Shown here in pieces: positions 1 through 5,390 of a stretch of 6,702 nucleotides of DNA. The notes under the pieces are model-generated. The model made no database searches and was not told the DNA's origin. It was given only the letters and a program-made list of their open reading frames with translations. This DNA comes from Legionellaceae bacterium (lineage in GTDB: Bacteria > Pseudomonadota > Gammaproteobacteria > Legionellales > Legionellaceae), in the NCBI GenBank assembly GCA_023266075.1, contig JAHFRX010000078.1, positions 1 to 6,702 on the forward strand, written 5' to 3'. Position 1 is the stretch's first letter. Each line of letters starts with the position of its first letter. The translations under genes and the position numbers were made by a program.

Positions 1-133
1 TGAGTTACATGCCGATATGATTGCAGCTATTGCTCGTGAGAAACAGATTAAGGCCGGATCAAGAAAGAAAAAACTGGCTTTGATTGAAAGCATAAATCCA
101 AGATGGTTGGATCTGTTCGACACCTTATTTTAA
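1..133 (+). CDS. GIY-YIG nuclease-family protein, 3' end (partial)
   Basis: This is the last 43 codons of a gene that enters from the left edge; base 1 is the last base of a split codon and the stop is TAA at 131-133. The visible tail contains REKQIKAGSRKKKLALI followed by ESINPRWLDLF. That is the conserved C-terminal part of the small (about 80-100 residue) stand-alone GIY-YIG (URI-domain, YhbQ-like) proteins, including the helix after the catalytic core and the 'NP.W.DL' ending. The catalytic GIY...YIG strands and the metal-binding residues lie outside the window, so activity cannot be judged. Family knowledge: these are putative single-domain nucleases of uncertain cellular role, often found in several copies per genome. 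The gene converges on the coiled-coil cassette, with the repeat-bearing patch between them. Family assignment is fairly sure; function is not. Confidence 0.8.
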   Translation, partial: ELHADMIAAIAREKQIKAGSRKKKLALIESINPRWLDLFDTLF

Positions 134-153
134 TCAGCTCTCTTCCTCCGTAG

Positions 154-191
154 CCCTGGGTTGCTTCGTCGCTGCGCTCCTTGCAATGACG
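154..191. repeat. Dispersed palindromic repeat (ATTGC...GCAAT type)
   Basis: On the minus strand the 38 bases begin CGTCATTGCAAGGAGCGCAG and continue with GCGACGAAGCAACCCAGGG. The outer arms pair imperfectly (160-164 with 183-187, one G.T) around a GC-rich core. I recognise the pattern from memory as the REP-like intergenic element that is common in Legionella, Coxiella, Rickettsia and other genomes. Only one copy is visible here, so its repetitive nature is recalled from other genomes, not seen in this sequence. It lies 21 bases after the nuclease-family stop codon. Confidence 0.6.
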
Positions 192-237
192 CCATCTTTT
201 AATTGACCGAACTTTTAATCACACCCGGTTTTTAATA

Positions 238-283
238 TCGCCGTGTCATTCTCGGGGCGCTTTGTTCTGAGATGACACGGTGA
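238..283. repeat. Inverted repeat with CCGTGTCAT arms
   Basis: The left arm CCGTGTCATTCTC (241-253) and right arm GAGATGACACGG (269-280) are complementary over 12 bp with a single bulged T at 250. They can be extended outward by a G.T, a C-G and a T-A pair (238-240 with 281-283). The loop is 15 nt. The element sits 5-7 bases beyond the stop codon of the 288-1304 gene and between two convergent genes. There is no run of T after either arm, so it is not a standard intrinsic terminator, although such a stem could still stabilise 3' ends. It resembles dispersed repeats with 'GTGTCAT...ATGACAC' arms found in the same kinds of genome. Confidence 0.65.
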
Positions 284-287
284 ATGC

Positions 288-1304
288 TTAAGTTCGAAGA
301 GCGATCGGTACTTTATCGGTTGAACTGATCTCATCCGATGGGGTGTCTTTAAAAAATTTTAGTCCTTTTTTAAATTTGATGTATCTGTCTAAGTTTGTTA
401 ATACGCTTTTTCCCAGCGCATCACTTGACTCTTGTTGTTCTGTTGGTGTTTCTTTAAGTGTATTTCTTGAGAGAGATTGGTTTAATGTATTAAGATGTGT
501 TTCAAAAGCATGTTGGGTTGCTACAGCATGCTGTTCAATGAGTTTAAATTGATTTTGAAGTGCATCGAGCTCGACGTTGCTCTGCTCGACGTGCTCGGCT
601 AATTCATGAAAAACAGTGGTATCTTGCAACAAACTTTCTTTTGTACTGGAAAGTGCCTCACTGATTTGTGACATCTCTTTTTGTGTCTGAGAAAGCTGAT
701 GATGTGCATCCGTCGTTTCTGCAACAAGTAGCGACAGCGATTGATTACGCGTTGTCATGATGGCTTGATTCTCATTCAAATTTTCCACGGCCTGACTTGC
801 TTCATCCGCTTGTCTTTTGAACGATTGAACAGATGCCTGAAAGAGCTCATTGGAGCGAGCTCTTTCTTTGTTCTTTACGTTCAGTGAGTCAAGTAGGGCA
901 TGCATCGGTTTTTCAAGTGAATGAATCTCTTGAATCGATTCATTCAAGACGTCCTCAAGTTTAAGTACTTCGCTGGCCAATTTTTTTTGATATTCAAGCT
1001 CAGCTTGGTAATGATTTTTGAGTATTCGTGTTGGAATAATAAAGCTCACCAGGCCAATGATTGCGCCAAAAATTGATGCAACTGGAAAGAGTAGAGGTGA
1101 AACAAAAAGCCCAACAATACCACCAATACCACCACATAACGCCCCCAATACCCATCTTGCCCACCACGGATAATTGACATAAGTAGACGCAAACCTACTT
1201 AAAAAGCTCTTAGAAACTTGTTGCTTTTCCATGAGGTGTTTTATTTCTTCTGAAATTTCTTGTTGTCTTTTATCGTGTTGATGATTTTCTATAGGTGTGT
1301 TCAT
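288..1304 (-). CDS. Unrecognised membrane-hairpin coiled-coil protein (338 aa)
   Basis: I do not recognise a family. Residues 1-45 are polar and charged. Residues 51-68 and 71-90 form two hydrophobic, glycine-rich segments separated only by Ser-Pro, which suggests a tight membrane hairpin rather than two well-spaced spans. Aromatic and charged residues (YPWWARW, 45-51) mark the membrane edge. From about 95 to 280 the protein is Leu/Gln/Glu/Lys-rich, without prolines after residue 133, and reads as long coiled coil. The tail (281-338) is polar, with a basic amphipathic patch FKKGLKFFKD (311-320). No enzymatic motif is visible. The ATG lies in an ATGA overlap with the stop of the upstream gene, and a strong GGAGG (1311-1315) stands 6 nt before it, so coupled translation is likely. 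Hairpin plus coiled coil resembles the general plan of some Legionella membrane effectors (LegC type), but no homology is claimed. Confidence 0.85.
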   Translation of the reverse strand: MNTPIENHQHDKRQQEISEEIKHLMEKQQVSKSFLSRFASTYVNYPWWARWVLGALCGGIGGIVGLFVSPLLFPVASIFGAIIGLVSFIIPTRILKNHYQAELEYQKKLASEVLKLEDVLNESIQEIHSLEKPMHALLDSLNVKNKERARSNELFQASVQSFKRQADEASQAVENLNENQAIMTTRNQSLSLLVAETTDAHHQLSQTQKEMSQISEALSSTKESLLQDTTVFHELAEHVEQSNVELDALQNQFKLIEQHAVATQHAFETHLNTLNQSLSRNTLKETPTEQQESSDALGKSVLTNLDRYIKFKKGLKFFKDTPSDEISSTDKVPIALRT

Positions 1305-2101
1305 AATGAGCCTCCGACAAGGCGTTGTCGCACTGTTTCATTAGCAGCGGATACGGGTTTTGGCGATAATAATGTCATATGCACATGAGGAGAGCACGTT
1401 TCATCCTCTATCACGCCTATCAGACGTTGATTAATCTGCCGTAGTGTTTTTCTTAAACCTAAAACCTCTTCTTGTAACTTTTTGATTTCTGCATCCTTCG
1501 CTTTCAAGATAGGATCAATCGTGTTTTGATGCGCCTTTTGAATACGCAAAGCTTGTGTAATTACTTCTGCAGAGCTCTTCGTGTTTTTTTTCACATCCTC
1601 ACTCAACTTTTCACTGGTTTCTGAAAATCTCCTAACCAATACCGCCATCTCTTGTTCTCTGCTCTGAAGCTTACGCTTTGTTTCGGCCAATGCGTCCTTT
1701 GTTGCGACAAGCTCTTGGTTCAATCTTTCCAGCGATAAAAGTTGCTCATGTGTCATTTCTGTTTGCGACTCGATGCTACTGGTTGTTTGTCTGATATGTT
1801 GCGTACAAGCGTGAACCTCTCGTGTGCTATTTTTTGTCTCTTGAGTAGCGGTTTGCATTGATCGGCGCTGCTCTACTTCTTTTTTTTCAGCTCGTTTGAC
1901 GCTTTGATTGACCGCCTGTACTGTCTGAGTGGTTTTTTGAGCAGCAGGTCGTAATCGAGCAGGTTTAGGCTCAGGCTTAACTACGTTAGATTTTTTTGCA
2001 CTCATAGCCCCGGCGACGATAACGAGGCAACCCGCTGTGACGATAAGCGCTCCGACAGGATTAATGGCAGCAAGTGCTGCTGCGATAGCAAGGACTTTCA
2101 T
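1301..2101 (-). CDS. Unrecognised N-terminally anchored coiled-coil protein (266 aa)
   Basis: I do not recognise a family. Residues 3-33 are strongly hydrophobic (Ala/Ile/Val-rich, broken by Asn-Pro at 14-15) and look like an uncleaved membrane anchor or short hairpin. A basic, proline-containing linker follows (36-55). From about 56 to 230 the sequence is polar, Gln/Thr/Ser/Lys/Glu-rich with leucines at heptad-like spacing, clearest around 120-160 and 200-228, so a long coiled coil is predicted. The last 35 residues are less regular. There is no catalytic motif. The start has a good ribosome site (AAGGAG, then CTCATT, then ATG). The start codon overlaps the stop of a 31-codon ORF, and the stop codon overlaps the start of the next gene, each as ATGA. 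The shared architecture with the downstream protein suggests partners, possibly a hetero-oligomer at a membrane; this is inference. Confidence 0.82.
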   Translation of the reverse strand: MKVLAIAAALAAINPVGALIVTAGCLVIVAGAMSAKKSNVVKPEPKPARLRPAAQKTTQTVQAVNQSVKRAEKKEVEQRRSMQTATQETKNSTREVHACTQHIRQTTSSIESQTEMTHEQLLSLERLNQELVATKDALAETKRKLQSREQEMAVLVRRFSETSEKLSEDVKKNTKSSAEVITQALRIQKAHQNTIDPILKAKDAEIKKLQEEVLGLRKTLRQINQRLIGVIEDETCSPHVHMTLLSPKPVSAANETVRQRLVGGSL

Positions 2102-2193
2102 AATGAGCTCCTTACTGATTCTTGAGTTGTTATTTTTGAGTTGATTACGTTTTTAAAGGTTGAAAGAAAAGCAAATAACGTGAGTATTCTCAT
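2098..2193 (-). CDS. Small ORF (31 codons), coupled leader of the coiled-coil cassette
   Basis: The reading frame starts at ATG (2193-2191) and ends at TGA (2100-2098), which overlaps the ATG of the next gene as ATGA. The start is preceded by AAGGAAG (2200-2206), with 8 nt between AAGGA and the ATG. The peptide begins MRILTLFAFLSTF, a short hydrophobic stretch behind one arginine, followed by a polar Asn/Ser/Thr/Lys tail ending in RSSL. It could be a tiny membrane protein, or a leader whose translation delivers ribosomes to the following start. In favour are the Shine-Dalgarno sequence, the exact ATGA junction and its position about 20 nt downstream of a plausible promoter. Against: it is short enough to be open by chance, and its last codons double as the next gene's ribosome site. 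Confidence 0.5.
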   Translation of the reverse strand: MRILTLFAFLSTFKNVINSKITTQESVRSSL

Positions 2194-2220
2194 GACAATC
2201 TTCCTTGTTGTTGGTGGTTG

Positions 2221-2281
2221 ACTAAATAAAGCTTCCATGACGCGTCAATTAGATTTTATAAAATAAAATTTTAAAAAACAA
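2221..2281 (-). promoter_or_regulatory. Predicted promoter region of the coiled-coil cassette
   Basis: Two sigma70-like pairs can be read on the minus strand. The nearer is TTGACG (2248-2243), a 16-nt spacer and TTTAGT (2226-2221); it would start transcription about 20 nt before the small ORF. The farther is TTGTTT (2281-2276), a 17-nt spacer and TAAAAT (2258-2253). A perfect 10-bp palindrome, TGACGCGTCA (2238-2247), overlaps the nearer -35 box. The surrounding 2250-2300 tract is extremely A/T-rich. No GC-rich terminator hairpin is visible between this region and the hydrolase gene upstream (stop at 2327), so read-through from the valine operon is possible. These are matches to consensus by eye only. 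Confidence 0.45.
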
Positions 2282-2326
2282 GGAAAAATATTTTTTTAGC
2301 ATAGCCTTACGGATGAAACACCAACC

Positions 2327-3382
2327 TTATTTGTTGCAGGAGTCATCAAAAATTAAAGCAGGGATATGCTGAGGGTGATTAAAATAAGCATCGACCTCTG
2401 CTATACCATATTTATCAGACCAACGAGGATTTTTATCTTTATCAATTAATAGGGCACGGACACCCTCAAAAAAATCTTGATGTTGCATAAAATGATAAGC
2501 TAATGTGTAATCCCTTGCTAAACAGTCCGCAAGCGATTTATTTTTAGCACGTTTAAATTGCTCGAATGTAACTGCAAGACTCGTGGGTGATTTTTGTTCC
2601 AGTTGATGCTGCGTTGTTTTTGCCCAAGAAGTTTTCGTTTGTTGTAAATTTAGATATATTTGCGCAATACTGGGTGCATCAAAACATTGATTGATATCAT
2701 CCTTATCATCTAAATCTGTTTCCAAAATCACGCGATGGTTTTGAATAAGGTTGTCTATTTTCTGCGCGCTGTTTTTAGATAAATCTGTATCAAGAAGAGC
2801 ATGAATCAACATATCGAAGGCTGCCGTCGGGATAACCGCTCGTACAAGCGTTAACATCAATGCATTTTTCGCATTGAGACGTGCACCGGTCAAGCCAAGA
2901 TACAGGCCATACGCGCCGGTACATTTAGACAACAGGTGACTTGCACCAATATCCGGGAAAAATCCAATACCCGTCTCAGGCATGGAAAATACAAAATCTT
3001 CACTGGCGATAGCATACGGGCTATGTAATGAAATACCAACACCGCCACCGAAAGTGAAGCCATTCAATAGAGGGATGTATGGTTTGGGATAGTGTGCTAT
3101 CAAATAATTTAATCGATATTCATCTTTAAAAAACGGTAGGGGGGCTTCAGGCTCTTGAAGACCAAGCTCGTATAAACGTCGAACATCGCCTCCCGCACAA
3201 AATGCACGACTTTCACTTGCACGAATGATGACGGCATGTATCTCATCATCCTGAGCCCAAGCGTGGAGTTGTGATGATAAGTCTTGAATCATCGTTTGCG
3301 TGAGTGCATGCAGTGCTTGTGGTCGATTGAGTGTGATGAGCCCTAAATGCTTTTCTACTGAAAAAATAAGATCGGTTGACAT
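2327..3382 (-). CDS. 3-Hydroxyisobutyryl-CoA hydrolase (HIBCH-like, crotonase superfamily)
   Basis: It hydrolyses 3-hydroxyisobutyryl-CoA to free 3-hydroxyisobutyrate and CoA in valine breakdown, a cytoplasmic step that removes the CoA before further oxidation. At 351 residues it has the length of this branch, about 90 more than a plain hydratase. The crotonase fold shows in LITLNRPQALHALT (15-28), the oxyanion-hole segments FCAGGDVRRL (61-70) and FGGGVGISLH (111-120), and MPETGIGFFPD (134-144), which carries the expected catalytic Glu136 and Asp144. The C-terminal region has the HIBCH hallmarks KSPTSLAVT (264-272) and FFEGVRALLIDKDKNPRW (304-321). The ATG directly abuts the TAA of the hydratase gene with no spacer, and an AAGGTG-like ribosome site lies inside the hydratase's last codons. 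It is the last gene of the operon. An ordinary enoyl-CoA hydratase is unlikely given the C-terminal motifs. Confidence 0.9.
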   Translation of the reverse strand: MSTDLIFSVEKHLGLITLNRPQALHALTQTMIQDLSSQLHAWAQDDEIHAVIIRASESRAFCAGGDVRRLYELGLQEPEAPLPFFKDEYRLNYLIAHYPKPYIPLLNGFTFGGGVGISLHSPYAIASEDFVFSMPETGIGFFPDIGASHLLSKCTGAYGLYLGLTGARLNAKNALMLTLVRAVIPTAAFDMLIHALLDTDLSKNSAQKIDNLIQNHRVILETDLDDKDDINQCFDAPSIAQIYLNLQQTKTSWAKTTQHQLEQKSPTSLAVTFEQFKRAKNKSLADCLARDYTLAYHFMQHQDFFEGVRALLIDKDKNPRWSDKYGIAEVDAYFNHPQHIPALIFDDSCNK

Positions 3383-4159
3383 TTATTCACCTTTAAATTG
3401 CGCTTGGCGTTTTTCTAAAAATGCACTCACCCCTTCTTGTTTATCGCTGGTCGCACACGTTCTTGCAAACTGTAGCGCTTCAATATGAAAAGCATCGTCC
3501 AGCGGTAAATCATAACCACGATCGATACTTTCCATGATGGCATGAATTGCGATAGGTGCCATAGAGATGATCGTTCGTAATATATTTGTGGCCTGTGTAA
3601 CGAGCAGCTCCGGCGTGGTAACCTCTGAAACAAGGCCCCAAGATAAAGCTGTTTCAGCATCAATAAAGCGGCCTGTGAGGCATAAATCTAAAGCGCGTCC
3701 CTTACCAACTAAACGTGCCAGCCTTTGTGTTCCACCATAGCCAGGCATCACACCCAACTTGACTTCAGGCTGACCAAATTGCGCGTTTTCAGAGGCGATC
3801 CTTAACGTGGTTGCCATGGCAAGCTCACAGCCTCCACCAAAAGAGAATCCATTGATAGCCGAAATACTCGGTTTCCCAAGGGTTTCAAATTGACGAAAAA
3901 TAGCCTGCCCAAACCGTGCAAAGGCATAACCAGTTTCAGCATTGCACTCGGCTAACCGCTTAATATCAGCACCAGCACAAAATGCTTTTCCTTCACCGGT
4001 GATAAGCACACCACTAATACTTGAGTTTTGTTTTGCATCGCATAAATTCGCGTGAAGCGCTTCTAAAATTTCAGCATTGAGCGCGTTTAATTTTTCAGGT
4101 CGATTCAGTGTTAGCGTTAAAATGCCATCCTGTTGTTCTGCTTTGAGTGCTGTCATCAT
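3383..4159 (-). CDS. Enoyl-CoA hydratase (crotonase), probably methacrylyl-CoA hydratase
   Basis: It adds water across the 2,3 double bond of enoyl-CoA; in this operon the natural substrate is methacrylyl-CoA, giving 3-hydroxyisobutyryl-CoA. The 258 residues are typical for the family. Visible motifs are LTLNRPEKLNALN (16-28), AFCAGADIKRL (59-69, oxyanion hole), FGGGCELAMA (107-116) with catalytic Glu112, and FGQPEVKLGVMPGYGGTQRL (128-147) with catalytic Glu132. The two glutamates are 20 residues apart, as in mitochondrial ECHS1. The end, EGVSAFLEKRQAQFKG, is the usual hydratase tail. The gene opens with two ATGs. AAGGAG (4162-4167) is only 2 nt from the first (4159) but 5 nt from the second (4156), so the real start may be the second, giving 257 residues. 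That ribosome site overlaps the dehydrogenase stop codon. Exact substrate is inferred from context. Confidence 0.93.
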   Translation of the reverse strand: MMTALKAEQQDGILTLTLNRPEKLNALNAEILEALHANLCDAKQNSSISGVLITGEGKAFCAGADIKRLAECNAETGYAFARFGQAIFRQFETLGKPSISAINGFSFGGGCELAMATTLRIASENAQFGQPEVKLGVMPGYGGTQRLARLVGKGRALDLCLTGRFIDAETALSWGLVSEVTTPELLVTQATNILRTIISMAPIAIHAIMESIDRGYDLPLDDAFHIEALQFARTCATSDKQEGVSAFLEKRQAQFKGE

Positions 4160-4165
4160 ATCTCC

Positions 4166-5317
4166 TTAAAGGGTTGTTCGTTCATCTAATGCGAATTTAG
4201 AAATGATTTCTCGCATGATCTCATTCGTACCCTCTAAAATTTGATGCACGCGTAAATCACGTAAAAACCGTTCAATATGATAATCACGTAGATAACCATA
4301 CCCGCCATGAATTTGCATGGCTTTATCGCTGATCTTAAATGCAACATCGGTTGCATAACGTTTCGCCATTGCACAGAGCATCTGGGCATTGCGCTCGGCA
4401 TTATCGAGTGCAGCTGCAGCACGATAAAGCATCAATTGAGCGGCCGTGTACTCTGTTAACATATCTGCAAAATAAAAACGTAATACTTGATGTTCAGTCA
4501 ATGGCACATGAAATTGCCGGCGTTCGTGCATGTATTGTTTGGTTAATCTTAAGCACGTATGTGCGCCGCCTAGAGAGCACGCTGCAATATTGATACGCCC
4601 ACCATTGAGCGCATTGAGTGCTATTTTAAATCCCATGCCTTCTTCACCAATACGATGACGGACAGGAACGCGACAATTTTCAAAAAAAAGCATGCTTGTC
4701 GGCTGTGAGCGCCATCCCAACTTATGCTCTTCTTTACCAAAACTCAGGCCAGGTGTGTCTTTTTCTATGAGTAAACACGTGATCCCATGGTGGGTTTCGT
4801 CTCCTGTTCTTACCATGCACACGTAGATATCGCTGACGCCACCGCCGGAAATAAACGCTTTTGCACCATTGACAATATAAACATCGTTTTCTTTGATAGC
4901 GCGCGTTTTAAGAGAAGCGGCATCAGATCCTGCTTCAGGCTCTGTTAAACAATAACTTGCAAAAGCGTCCATCGTGGCAAGTTTTGGTCCCCAATGATGC
5001 CTTAAAGCATCGTCCGCATATTGACTAATTAATGAAGCAACCATGTTATGGATAGATAAATAAGCACTCGTACTCACACAACCACGCGAAAGTTGCTCAA
5101 AAATGAGTGCACTTTGAAGGCGTGACATTCCAGAACCACCGAATGCTTCGTTCACACAAATGGCGCTCATACCCAGTTTTGCTGCTTCCCGAAGTGTTTC
5201 TTTAGGGAAGTATTTTTTTTCATCCCACTCCGCTGAAAATGGCTCAAAATACTCACGTGAAAAATTTCCCGCCATTTCTTGTATTAAACGATTTTCTTCA
5301 TTTAATTGAAAATCCAT
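4166..5317 (-). CDS. Isobutyryl-CoA dehydrogenase (ACAD8-like acyl-CoA dehydrogenase)
   Basis: This FAD enzyme oxidises isobutyryl-CoA to methacrylyl-CoA, passing electrons to electron-transfer flavoprotein. The 383 residues span the whole acyl-CoA dehydrogenase fold. Motifs in order: LSIHNM (87-92), signature YCLTEPEAGSDAASL (122-136), VNGAKAFISGGGVSDIYV (149-166), KLGWRSQPT (199-207), NGGRINIAACSLGGAH (238-253), QIHGGYGYLRD (335-345) and VHQILEGTNEIMR (357-369), in which Glu362 is the expected catalytic base. The LGW.SQPT and GGRINIA.CSLG.AH blocks match human ACAD8 as I recall it, rather than short- or medium-chain enzymes, and this specificity agrees with the two downstream genes. It is the first gene of a three-gene operon (6-nt, then 0-nt gaps). 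The ATG has a strong AAAGGAGG 5 nt upstream (GGAGG at 5323-5327). A 2-methylbutyryl-CoA preference is the main alternative. Confidence 0.92.
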   Translation of the reverse strand: MDFQLNEENRLIQEMAGNFSREYFEPFSAEWDEKKYFPKETLREAAKLGMSAICVNEAFGGSGMSRLQSALIFEQLSRGCVSTSAYLSIHNMVASLISQYADDALRHHWGPKLATMDAFASYCLTEPEAGSDAASLKTRAIKENDVYIVNGAKAFISGGGVSDIYVCMVRTGDETHHGITCLLIEKDTPGLSFGKEEHKLGWRSQPTSMLFFENCRVPVRHRIGEEGMGFKIALNALNGGRINIAACSLGGAHTCLRLTKQYMHERRQFHVPLTEHQVLRFYFADMLTEYTAAQLMLYRAAAALDNAERNAQMLCAMAKRYATDVAFKISDKAMQIHGGYGYLRDYHIERFLRDLRVHQILEGTNEIMREIISKFALDERTTL

Positions 5318-5328
5318 TTTATCCTCCT

Positions 5329-5355
5329 TTGAACCATACCATTTAATGATACAAT
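5329..5355 (+). promoter_or_regulatory. Predicted recQ promoter, overlapping the divergent one
   Basis: On the + strand TTGAAC (5329-5334), a 15-nt spacer and TACAAT (5350-5355, five of six to TATAAT) could drive recQ with a leader of about 29 nt. The spacer is short, so the -35 match is weak (shifted one base it reads TTTGAA with 16 nt). It shares bases 5341-5355 with the opposing promoter, so both could not be occupied by polymerase at once. Confidence 0.35.
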
Positions 5356-5369
5356 GAAGAACTCGTCAA
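5341..5369 (-). promoter_or_regulatory. Predicted promoter of the valine-degradation operon
   Basis: On the minus strand TTGACG (5369-5364), a 17-nt spacer and TTAAAT (5346-5341) form a reasonable sigma70-type promoter. It would start transcription roughly 15 nt before the dehydrogenase ribosome site. The -35 hexamer is the same (ATTGACG) as in the predicted coiled-coil cassette promoter. A CAATGA direct repeat (5352-5357 and 5367-5372 on the + strand) lies in and beside it. Predicted by eye from consensus only. Confidence 0.45.
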
Positions 5370-5390
5370 TGATGATTCGTAAGAATAAAA

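Noticed and set aside
197..236. Three TTTTAAT words spaced 16 and 17 bases apart (197, 213, 230)
   Set aside because: They are short A/T words in an A/T-rich spacer, downstream of both flanking genes, where a regulator-binding array would have no promoter to act on.
238..283. Intrinsic terminator for the coiled-coil cassette or the nuclease-family gene
   Set aside because: The stem is good, but neither strand has a T tract directly after it, so it is recorded as a repeat instead.
343..552. Open frame on the + strand, cysteine- and serine-rich, 69 codons
   Set aside because: It lies wholly antisense to the coiled-coil gene at 288-1304, has no ribosome site, and its composition reflects the complement of Gln/Glu/Lys codons.
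288..1304. SNARE mimic or chemotaxis-receptor-like coiled coil
   Set aside because: No heptad layer with a central Gln and no methyl-accepting hairpin signature could be demonstrated by eye; generic coiled coils give similar impressions.
2024..2101. Possible lipoprotein signal (Cys25 in the 266-aa protein's hydrophobic N-terminus)
   Set aside because: The residues before the cysteine are Thr-Ala-Gly, and position -3 is not Leu/Val/Ile as a lipobox needs. The hydrophobic stretch also continues past the cysteine.
3300..3488. Open frame on the + strand across the hydratase/hydrolase junction
   Set aside because: It is antisense to two well-supported enzyme genes, with no family resemblance or ribosome site.
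3427..3663. Open frame on the - strand inside the hydratase gene
   Set aside because: It is an out-of-frame shadow of the hydratase; the 62-codon minus-strand frame at 4234-4422 is likewise a shadow of the dehydrogenase.
4339..4593. Open frame on the + strand, 84 codons
   Set aside because: It is antisense to the conserved C-terminal half of the acyl-CoA dehydrogenase, whose motifs explain the sequence.
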